Positions 24,608-31,224 of a DNA stretch of 64,000 nucleotides are shown piece after piece. Numbering within the stretch: position 1 is the stretch's first letter; each line of letters starts with the position of its first letter. The position numbers and the translations under genes were made by a program. The notes below the pieces were generated by a model. That model ran no database searches, was not told where the DNA came from, and saw only the letters and a list, made by a program, of their open reading frames with translations. This DNA comes from 20CM-2-55-15 sp963738025. Its GTDB lineage: Bacteria > Acidobacteriota > Terriglobia > 20CM-2-55-15. Location: positions 372,001-436,000 of the forward strand of contig CAVTWA010000004.1 of the NCBI GenBank assembly GCA_963738025.1. Direction: 5' to 3'.

Positions 24608-24634
24608 AGTCCCCGCCTGAGTCAGGCGGGGACT
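24608..24634. repeat. GC-rich palindrome, REP-like family
   Basis: AGTCCCCGCCTGA and its exact complement TCAGGCGGGGACT flank one base. The same palindrome with changed centres (TGACTCA, TAAGTTA, TAACTTA) recurs near 43.3, 43.4, 48.9, 49.0, 51.6, 51.8, 55.0 and 63.1 kb. Confidence 0.8.
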
Positions 24635-24670
24635 GGATCACACAGACCGCACCACAATCGAAACGGTGCG

Positions 24671-26413
24671 CTACCACAGCATTTTGAGGTCAATGCCTTT
24701 GTAGTACTTCTTCAGGATTTGTTCGTAGGTGGCGCCCTGAAGCGCCATGCCGTAAGCACCGACCTGACACATCCCGACACCGTGGCCCCAGCCGCGCCCG
24801 TAGAACGTGATTCCGAGGACTTCACCTTGAGCGTTCCGCTCGATATCGAATGAGAACAAGCTGTCTCTCAATCCCAGCAACGTCCGCAAGCGCAGGGCGC
24901 GGACGGTGGCCTGTCCGGACGAGCCGACGATCTCGGTCCGTAACAGCCGCTCGGAAGGTCCACGGGCGAGCACGCGCATGTTTTGAAAGCTGCCGATATT
25001 GAGCGGTTTCAGTGCAGTATCCAACTCCTGCCGGGTCTTATGGACCTGCCACAACGCAAGGCGCGAATACCGGTCCGCAGCCGGATTCGCAAAATTGATG
25101 CGATATACCAGCATCTGGATCGTGTCGCCAACGGCGCGAAAATCCATCAATTCTCCACCAATCCACGTGCCCTGCCGCAACGGGAGCCGCTCATCCGCGA
25201 CGCGCTGATAAACAGGCGCGTCCGGGCTTAATTGGAATTGGCGCGGTTGGCCGTTAACCAGTAATTTCATCGTGGTTCCATCCCACGAGGTCAGTACCCC
25301 CTGCTGCCATTCGAAGGCATTCTTCTTATCGATCAGACGGAACAGGATCTCTTTGGAAGTAAACGGCCCGGACGGCGGCACGATGCCCTGCTCAGTCACG
25401 AACGACACATCGGATGCCGCCAGCACGGCTGGATAGAACGACTCGCGAATGAATGCCGCCAGAACGGGAAGATCCATGGACGAAGGCTCCCCTTGTCCAG
25501 GCAAACCCATGAAGCCTCGTGCCTCGGTAAAATTGGAAACACCGGCCACGGACAGAACGGCATCTTTCCAGTCGGGGAAAGATCGCGAGCTTGAAAATGG
25601 AACCGGCTGAGGGTGGTTAAACTCGCAGTCCGTCGACACCAGATACGGGAACTTCTCGTCGAAAATGTTTTCGGCGTCTTCGGTCCGCCCTCCACAGGTG
25701 GAACTATAAAGCGCATTGATCGGCTGATTCTGATACGTCGCGATAACGCCGCGGGTCTCCGTCACCGCCTGCGTTGAGAGCGGATTCTCGGAGCCCTGCC
25801 CCTGATAAACCTGGCACGCATCCGTAGCACAGATGTCGTAACCTTCTTTCTTGGACTGCCCGAGGTTGCGCATGGCATACGTCCGCGCGGCGACCGCTTG
25901 CGCCTTCAACGCCTCGAGCGCACCGTATGTCGTCGGACTGAGTTCGTTGGGAACGACACCCAACAGGTACTGCTCGAGCGGCAGCTCATCAACTATGGTG
26001 AAGGTGTTTCGGGAATTACCAAATACTTCAATGGATCCGCGATAGGTCCGATTGTCGAACTCAATTGGAACGTCGCCGGGCGGGTCGATCCGAACTCTAG
26101 CGTTCTTCGGCAGAACAATCAGCTTCCCGCCGTCAAGCTCAACCAACGTCCGGTACTGAAGGTTCGCTTTCGTGACCGCACCGCTGGCAGACGGATCCAG
26201 CGCCATAACCATGGTAAATTTCGCCGTCCGCGTTCGGTTCTGTTCAATGCTGAATGCAGTGGCAGCACGCAAACTGACCGTTGGCGCGTTCTGGTTTAAA
26301 CCGATCCGTATGACCGGTTCATTCTGCGCCTGAGCCCGGGAAATGACGAGCAGAAGAAGAATGAATAAGCCACGAATTGAACGAATGGAACGAACTGAAA
26401 CCTGGGCCATCAC
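24671..26413 (-). CDS. SpoIID/LytB-domain protein, exported
   Basis: 580 residues. The N-terminal signal peptide is partly encoded by a dispersed repeat (VRSIRSIRGLFI comes from it). The SpoIID domain spans about residues 130-560: LPLEQYLLGVVPNEL with the catalytic-type Glu, LKAQAVAARTYAMRN, YSSTCGGRTED, and the C-terminal GRGWGHGVGMCQVGAYGMA followed by YEQILKKYYKGIDL. Family members are peptidoglycan lytic transglycosylases active on denuded glycan; outside endospore formers the role is unclear. The family is common in acidobacteria. It overlaps the TonB-like gene by 4 bp. Confidence 0.88.
   Translation of the reverse strand: MMAQVSVRSIRSIRGLFILLLLVISRAQAQNEPVIRIGLNQNAPTVSLRAATAFSIEQNRTRTAKFTMVMALDPSASGAVTKANLQYRTLVELDGGKLIVLPKNARVRIDPPGDVPIEFDNRTYRGSIEVFGNSRNTFTIVDELPLEQYLLGVVPNELSPTTYGALEALKAQAVAARTYAMRNLGQSKKEGYDICATDACQVYQGQGSENPLSTQAVTETRGVIATYQNQPINALYSSTCGGRTEDAENIFDEKFPYLVSTDCEFNHPQPVPFSSSRSFPDWKDAVLSVAGVSNFTEARGFMGLPGQGEPSSMDLPVLAAFIRESFYPAVLAASDVSFVTEQGIVPPSGPFTSKEILFRLIDKKNAFEWQQGVLTSWDGTTMKLLVNGQPRQFQLSPDAPVYQRVADERLPLRQGTWIGGELMDFRAVGDTIQMLVYRINFANPAADRYSRLALWQVHKTRQELDTALKPLNIGSFQNMRVLARGPSERLLRTEIVGSSGQATVRALRLRTLLGLRDSLFSFDIERNAQGEVLGITFYGRGWGHGVGMCQVGAYGMALQGATYEQILKKYYKGIDLKMLW
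26363..26397. repeat. 33-bp dispersed repeat, copy 2, inside the SpoIID-like gene
   Basis: GAATAAGCCACGAATTGAAC and the following 15 bases match the family. Read on the minus strand it codes for the basic start of the signal peptide. The copy is in frame and leaves the gene intact. Confidence 0.75.
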
Positions 26414-27468
26414 CTGATGTTATACAAAAAAGTGAATTGAAGATCGAGGTGATCGCCGTCAAACCCGGCCGGTAGTTGAGCGAACGGATTGGAGGCGGTG
26501 ATCGAACCATACGCGGCGCGATCCAGCGCCGTATCTCCTGAATTGGCCACCTGGTGCAGGTTGGCGATGATCCCGCCTTTGGTAATCGTGAAAACGAGCA
26601 CCACCTTGCCCCGTTTGCCCAGACGGGCGCTCTCCGGAATCAAGCTATACCAATTGTATCGGACGCGATTGACCACCTGGTTCATGTAAGGTCCGAAGTC
26701 GTAACCGCGGGTATCGGAAAGGATCTTGGGTTCTTCCGTGGAAAAATCGGGATCCTCCGTGCCGTTCGGCAAACCAGTTCGTCCGCCCGGTGTCACCGAG
26801 GAGCGGCGACGCTCTTCGTCGATCTGCTGCTGAACGGTCCGCTTGGCACTGTCCATAATGTTCGGACCAGGCACGTGCAAGGCGTTCGGATTCGTGTTTG
26901 GCGGCAGGAGAGACGGCCGATTCTCCGCCTGCTGCTGGACCGGCTTGGGCGGTTCCGGCTTGGGCTGTTGTTGCTGTTGCGAGCCCGCTCGCGCCGGGTC
27001 TGTCGTATCGCCGCGAGAGGCTTTCGGAGCCGCATCGGGCCTCGCGCCCTCTTTCAGCACATCATCCGGCCCGATAACCACGGGTGGCATCTGCGGTTGC
27101 GGTGGCGGAGGAGGAGGCGGGGGAGGCGGCGGTTGTTGTTGCGGTTGTTCTTGCACTTGTGGCGGCGGTTGAACTTGCGGGGCCGGTGGATTCTGTTGCG
27201 GAGGAACCGGAGGCTGAACCAGCGGCTTTTCGGGAACGGCTGGTTTCGGATGCAGAGCATCAGGGGGAATAACGAGTTCAGTCAGTTCTTCCCGGCTGAG
27301 ATCATAGTCCTGGCCCATCACTTTGATAATGCGTTTGGGAGGAGAAGTCAGCAGGTCCGGATTAAGTGCGAAAAAAATGAGGAGAATTGCGTGAATTCCG
27401 ATCGAAATCAGCAGTGTTTTGGTGCGCTTCGGCTGAAGATCGATCTCCTCGTCCTTTTCAAACAGCAT
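26410..27468 (-). CDS. TonB-family energy transducer-like protein
   Basis: 352 residues. A cytoplasmic start is followed by one TM helix (ISIGIHAILLIFFALN), then a Pro/Gln-rich periplasmic spacer of 100 residues with poly-Pro and poly-Gln runs. A TonB-type C-terminal domain ends it (VNRVRYNWYSLIPESARLG, VVLVFTITKGGIIANLHQV). TonB proteins pass inner-membrane proton energy to outer-membrane receptors; no exbB/exbD gene is adjacent. Some acidobacterial homologues serve other envelope tasks. The gene overlaps the SpoIID-like gene. Confidence 0.82.
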   Translation of the reverse strand: MLFEKDEEIDLQPKRTKTLLISIGIHAILLIFFALNPDLLTSPPKRIIKVMGQDYDLSREELTELVIPPDALHPKPAVPEKPLVQPPVPPQQNPPAPQVQPPPQVQEQPQQQPPPPPPPPPPPQPQMPPVVIGPDDVLKEGARPDAAPKASRGDTTDPARAGSQQQQQPKPEPPKPVQQQAENRPSLLPPNTNPNALHVPGPNIMDSAKRTVQQQIDEERRRSSVTPGGRTGLPNGTEDPDFSTEEPKILSDTRGYDFGPYMNQVVNRVRYNWYSLIPESARLGKRGKVVLVFTITKGGIIANLHQVANSGDTALDRAAYGSITASNPFAQLPAGFDGDHLDLQFTFLYNIR

Positions 27469-27495
27469 TTTACAAATTTCGCTTTCCCGTTCAGC

Positions 27496-28413
27496 TCAAC
27501 GTAACATAAGTCGTTCGGCGATAGCATCGTTAATGCGCATCCCTAAATCAAGCGCGCGCAGCCCATCTTCACCGGTCACAAGGGGTGTGCGACGCTGCGC
27601 TACACATTCGATAAAAGATGCAAGTTCCAGCTTCAGCGGCTCCTCGCCGGGTGGCTCGAGTTTCGTTTCCTTTACCGCGCCCATTCTTAACGAAATCATT
27701 ATTCCGGTCTGGCTTGCGTAGTCGACTGAGATGTAATCGTGCGGCTGAAAAAATCGCAGCTTTCGGGTCTTCTCAAAACTGACCCGGCTTGCCGTGAAAT
27801 TGGCAACACAGCCATCGGTAAATTCGACGCGGGCGTTCGCGATGTCGGCCTTCTGCGACAGAACCGGAATGCCCACAGCGCGAATTTCACGCACGGCTGC
27901 AGGCACGAGACTCAGGACGATATCGAGGTCGTGAATCATGAGATCCAGGACGACATCGATGTCGAGACTTCGCGGCGAGAATGCCGCCAACCGGTGAATC
28001 TCGAAAAACTGCGGCCGGGTCGCAACTTCTCGCGCCGCCCGGACCACGGGATTGAATCGCTCGACGTGACCCACCTGAAGGATGCGGTCGTTTTTCCGCG
28101 CCGCCTTGATCAAAGCATCGGCCTCTTCCCTCGACGACGCTATCGGCTTCTCGACAAGAACATCGATGCCATGCTCCAGAAGATCCACGCCGATAGCCGC
28201 GTGATGGGTCGTCGGCACGGCGAGACTGACCGCATCAACTTTACCGAATAAATCGCGGTATCCGGTATATGCCGTCGTGTTGTAGAGAGAAGCAACCTCG
28301 TTAACGCGCGATTCCAGGATGTCCACCACGCCTGCAAGGTGGCCAAGCTCCGCGTAAAGCCGCGCGTGTTGCTTTCCTAAGTGCCCTACTCCAATAACTG
28401 CTATTTTGCTCAT
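27496..28413 (-). CDS. Gfo/Idh/MocA-family oxidoreductase, possible lipid A sugar dehydrogenase
   Basis: 305 residues. An N-terminal Rossmann fold (KIAVIGVGHLGKQHARLYAE), the family motif VLVEKPIASSREEA with its Lys, and GHVERFNPVVRAA. C-terminal substrate domain with SLDIDVVLDLMIHDLDIVL. The gene follows lpxA and lpxI in the same run, with 75 bp of repeat between. In some bacteria a member of this family (GnnA) oxidises UDP-GlcNAc at C3 as the first step to 2,3-diamino lipid A; the partner aminotransferase GnnB is not in the window, so this is a hypothesis. Confidence 0.85.
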   Translation of the reverse strand: MSKIAVIGVGHLGKQHARLYAELGHLAGVVDILESRVNEVASLYNTTAYTGYRDLFGKVDAVSLAVPTTHHAAIGVDLLEHGIDVLVEKPIASSREEADALIKAARKNDRILQVGHVERFNPVVRAAREVATRPQFFEIHRLAAFSPRSLDIDVVLDLMIHDLDIVLSLVPAAVREIRAVGIPVLSQKADIANARVEFTDGCVANFTASRVSFEKTRKLRFFQPHDYISVDYASQTGIMISLRMGAVKETKLEPPGEEPLKLELASFIECVAQRRTPLVTGEDGLRALDLGMRINDAIAERLMLR

Positions 28414-28426
28414 AACTGAACGTAGT

Positions 28427-28493
28427 AATAAGCCACGAATTGAACGAATTTAACGAATTCAATTCGTTAAATTCGTTCAATTCGTGGCTTATT
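28427..28493. repeat. 33-bp dispersed repeat, paired copy 3 (perfect palindrome)
   Basis: Two 33-bp copies face each other with one base between (28427-28459 and 28461-28493). Each half reads AATAAGCCACGAATTGAACG then AATTTAACGAATT. The unit is built of near-repeated 9-mers (TTCGTTAAA, TTCGTTCAA, TTCGTGGCT). The right half supplies the TAA stop of lpxI. Confidence 0.85.
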
Positions 28494-29304
28494 CAATCGC
28501 GACAATTGCGATGTCCGCCTCATTCGCAAGCCGGATCACATCATCGCGATCGATCATCAAAGTTTTGCGCGCCTCGATCGCCAAAGCCGAGACGTTTAGA
28601 CGCCGCATTACTTGTACCGTTGGCGGGCCGATGACCGGGACATCGAAGCGCAGATCCTGATTCGGTTTGGCAAGCTTGACAACCCGCAATATCCGGCCAT
28701 TGACCAGCGACGCCGCCCGCTCCATAACAGCATCAGTCCCTTCCATTGCTTCGAGTGCGACGCAGGCGCCATCGCAGATCACCACCGTTTGCCCCAAATC
28801 CAACCGTCCGAGTTCGCGCGCGATCTTGAATCCATACTCGAGATCCCGCTTTTCTTCCGCCGATGGCGCGCGCCGCGTCAAAGTGCCCGGGTCCGGGATG
28901 AGGGGCCGAAGGAACAGCGTCGAATCGATCAGGCGAATTCCTTCTTGCTCGAGTACCTTTGCCACGGCGCCAATGAGAGAATCCGTGTTCTTGGTGGCGA
29001 GGCTTGCCAGCAACTGAATCATTTTCAGATCCGGCACGATCCCGCTGAAAATCTGTTTGTGCTTGACCTGACCGGCCATCACGGCCTGGCCGACGCCTTC
29101 CGCCTTGAAGGTCTTGATCAACTTTCCAAGTTGACCCAGAGACAACCAGTGCACGGTGGTCGCATGCTGTTCGATCTCAGGAAAAGTTTCTTCCTTTATC
29201 GCCGCAACAACCATGTCGATTCCCTGGCTCCTCGCCGCCTCGAGCACCAGGAACGGAAACTTACCGTTTCCGGCGATCAGACCATATCTATTTGATGACG
29301 CCAC
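28489..29304 (-). CDS. lpxI: UDP-2,3-diacylglucosamine pyrophosphatase, LpxI type
   Basis: 271 residues of the DUF1009/LpxI family: RYGLIAGNGKFPFLVLEAA at the start, VHWLSLGQLGKLIKTFKAE, AVMAGQVKHKQIF, and the C-terminal VICDGACVALEAMEGTDAV. LpxI cleaves UDP-diacylglucosamine to lipid X in lipid A synthesis and replaces LpxH in many non-enteric bacteria. It overlaps lpxA by 17 bp. Its stop codon lies at the edge of the dispersed repeat. Confidence 0.93.
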   Translation of the reverse strand: MASSNRYGLIAGNGKFPFLVLEAARSQGIDMVVAAIKEETFPEIEQHATTVHWLSLGQLGKLIKTFKAEGVGQAVMAGQVKHKQIFSGIVPDLKMIQLLASLATKNTDSLIGAVAKVLEQEGIRLIDSTLFLRPLIPDPGTLTRRAPSAEEKRDLEYGFKIARELGRLDLGQTVVICDGACVALEAMEGTDAVMERAASLVNGRILRVVKLAKPNQDLRFDVPVIGPPTVQVMRRLNVSALAIEARKTLMIDRDDVIRLANEADIAIVAIE

Positions 29305-30058
29305 GTTCCGCAGTCTCGATGAAATCCAGGATTGTCTCTACTTCCGGCGACTGCAACGCTGCCCTGATCGCTTCCACCGCCTGGGTTGTATTTAATTTCG
29401 ATTGAAGAAGGATCCGGAAAGCCGCCTTGATGTTTTGAATCTGCTCGGGCGCAAGTCCCTTTCGTTCGAGCCCGATGATGTTCGGCCCATACGAATGAGT
29501 ATTACGTTCGCTGACCGTTTTGGAATACGGCAGGACATCTTTGGTGATCACGCTATATCCACCGACGTATCCGTGAGTACCCACTCGACAGAACTGATGA
29601 ACTCCGGAGAAAGCTCCGATCGTGGCGTGATCCTCAATGGTGACATGGCCGGCCAGCGTCGCCGCATTCGCCATGATGATGTGACTGCCAAGCGTGCTGT
29701 CGTGGCCGATGTGGGCGTAGGCCATTATAAAATTGTGACTCCCGATTCTTGTATGACCGCCACCGCCCATCGTTCCGCGGTGGATATTCACGTATTCGCG
29801 AAAGATGTTGTGATGGCCGATCGTCAGGAACGTCTCTTCACCTTTGAACTTCAGGTCCTGCGGCGGTAAACCGATCGTGCCGAACGGATAAAACTGATTG
29901 TCCTCACCGACGGTGGCCGGCCCCTCGACGATAACGTGTGACTCGAAGCGGCAATTGTTTCCAATGACGACGTGATCGCCGATCCGGCAGTACGGCCCGA
30001 TATGCACATTTGCCCCGATTTCAGCTTCAGGACTCACGATCGCACTCGGATGAATCAC
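29288..30058 (-). CDS. lpxA: acyl-ACP--UDP-N-acetylglucosamine O-acyltransferase
   Basis: 256 residues: a left-handed beta-helix of hexapeptide repeats (IHPSAIVSPEAEIGANVHIG, GDHVVIGNNCRFESHVIVEG) and the helical C-terminal domain (LAPEQIQNIKAAFRIL). The catalytic His is in MAYAHIGHDSTLG, and the HQFCRVGTHGYVGG block is typical. It begins lipid A synthesis. It shares an ATGA overlap with fabZ, the order known from many Gram-negatives, but lpxD and lpxB are absent here. Confidence 0.96.
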   Translation of the reverse strand: MIHPSAIVSPEAEIGANVHIGPYCRIGDHVVIGNNCRFESHVIVEGPATVGEDNQFYPFGTIGLPPQDLKFKGEETFLTIGHHNIFREYVNIHRGTMGGGGHTRIGSHNFIMAYAHIGHDSTLGSHIIMANAATLAGHVTIEDHATIGAFSGVHQFCRVGTHGYVGGYSVITKDVLPYSKTVSERNTHSYGPNIIGLERKGLAPEQIQNIKAAFRILLQSKLNTTQAVEAIRAALQSPEVETILDFIETAERGVIK

Positions 30059-30495
30059 GGCTGCTGACCTATCGAAGAAAGCAGGATCGCCTCGGCAGCC
30101 AACTCAGAGCCGACGTAGACCTCCCCCTTCATCTTCCAGACGATCGCCTTGCGTCGAATGACTTCGACTGCGATGCGCATTTGATCGCCCGGAACGATGG
30201 GTCTGCGGAACTTCGCCTCGTCTATTCCCATGAAATAGACAATGGTTTTGCTGAGGTCGGCCTTCTTCTCGAGAAGCCCGAGGATTGCACCGGCCTGGGC
30301 CATTGCTTCAATCGTCAAAACTCCGGGCATAACCGGCGCCCCGGGAAAGTGCCCGTTGAAAAAGGGCTCGTTGATCGAAACGTTCTTCAACGCCACGATC
30401 CGTTTGTCCGGATCGACTTCGATAACCCGGTCGATCAGGAGAAACGGATAGCGATGCGGAAGAATCCGCATGATTTCGGCGATTCGCAGTTCCAT
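30055..30495 (-). CDS. fabZ: 3-hydroxyacyl-ACP dehydratase
   Basis: 146 residues from the ATG at 30495 (MELRIAEIMRILPHRYPFLL); a GTG at 30510 is provided by the dispersed repeat and is less likely. The catalytic segment NEPFFNGHFPGAPVMPGVLT has its His, and the Glu is in MAQAGAILGLLE-type helix TIEAMAQAGA. The hot-dog fold enzyme dehydrates 3-hydroxyacyl-ACP in fatty acid synthesis and balances acyl chains with LpxA. No Shine-Dalgarno is obvious. Confidence 0.95.
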   Translation of the reverse strand: MELRIAEIMRILPHRYPFLLIDRVIEVDPDKRIVALKNVSINEPFFNGHFPGAPVMPGVLTIEAMAQAGAILGLLEKKADLSKTIVYFMGIDEAKFRRPIVPGDQMRIAVEVIRRKAIVWKMKGEVYVGSELAAEAILLSSIGQQP

Positions 30496-30501
30496 ACGAA
30501 G

Positions 30502-30566
30502 ATTAGCCACGAATTGAACGAATTAAACGAATGAATTCGTTAAATCCGTTCAATCCGTGGCTTATT
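30502..30566. repeat. 33-bp dispersed repeat, paired copy 4
   Basis: An imperfect inverted pair of the family (ATTAGCCACGAATTGAACGA ... ATCCGTTCAATCCGTGGCTT) fills the space between fabZ and skp. Its right edge gives the TAA stop of skp. Confidence 0.8.
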
Positions 30567-31210
30567 TCTTCACCGCAGGGGCGGCCGGCGCCGCAGGGGT
30601 AGATTTCGGCGGCGCCGCGCTGGTAGCGGGTTTCGTCGGCGGGGCCGCATCGACGCGACGGATGATTTCGGTGGTAATGTCAGCCACGTCCTGGACGTAG
30701 ATGATGCTGCTCGCCTGGCTCGACACATCGAACACGACAGCAAAACCGTTCTCGGTTGAATATGCTTTCAGGACTTCCTGAGTTTTCTCGGCGATAGGCT
30801 TGAACAGCGTCTGCTGAAGATCGGGCAGTTCTTTCTGCGCGTCGTCGTTCATCCTCTGGAGTTCCGTATTCATCTTGTCGATGGATTTCGCCAGGTCCGC
30901 TTTAGCGGTTTCACTCATCGCCTTGTCGCCGCTCTGAAGTTTCGTTTGCGCTTCGGCTAAAGCCTTCTGTTTGGAATCGAATTCCTGCTGCTTCTTGGTG
31001 AATTCGGCCATGAATTTTTCCTGTGCCTTTTTGCCTTCGGCGTTCTCTGTAATCGCCTTCTGCAGGTCGACTACGGCCACGCGTCCGGCACCTGTTGCAG
31101 CAGGGAGCGCCTGCTGTCGCAGGAGCGGCTCCACCGCTTGCAGGAGCCTGTGCGCACAGCGCTGCAGGCAAAAATAATCCGATCATTACAACTAAACTGA
31201 GTTTTCTCAT
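30562..31210 (-). pseudogene. skp: Skp/OmpH periplasmic chaperone, single-base frameshift after the signal peptide
   Basis: The start at 31210 gives a signal peptide (MRKLSLVVMIGLFLPAALCA), but this frame runs off. The next frame continues with the OmpH domain: GRVAVVDLQKAITEN, KKQQEFDSKQKALAEAQTKL (coiled coil) and the C-terminal FAVVFDVSSQASSIIYVQDV, followed by an Ala/Pro tail. Removing one G from the GGG at 31104-31106 fuses both into one normal protein of about 215 residues. Skp carries outer-membrane proteins to BamA, whose gene is directly upstream. A sequencing error or a recent mutation is likely. Confidence 0.8.
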
Positions 31211-31224
31211 CTCACCCTCGTCTC

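Noticed and set aside
24671..26413. SpoIID-like gene as evidence of endospore formation
   Set aside because: SpoIID domains are widespread in non-sporulating bacteria; no other sporulation gene is present and the envelope genes are Gram-negative.
26554..27504. Long Arg-rich frame opposite the TonB-like gene
   Set aside because: It mirrors the Pro/Gln-rich coding region; composition and lack of motifs mark it as a shadow.
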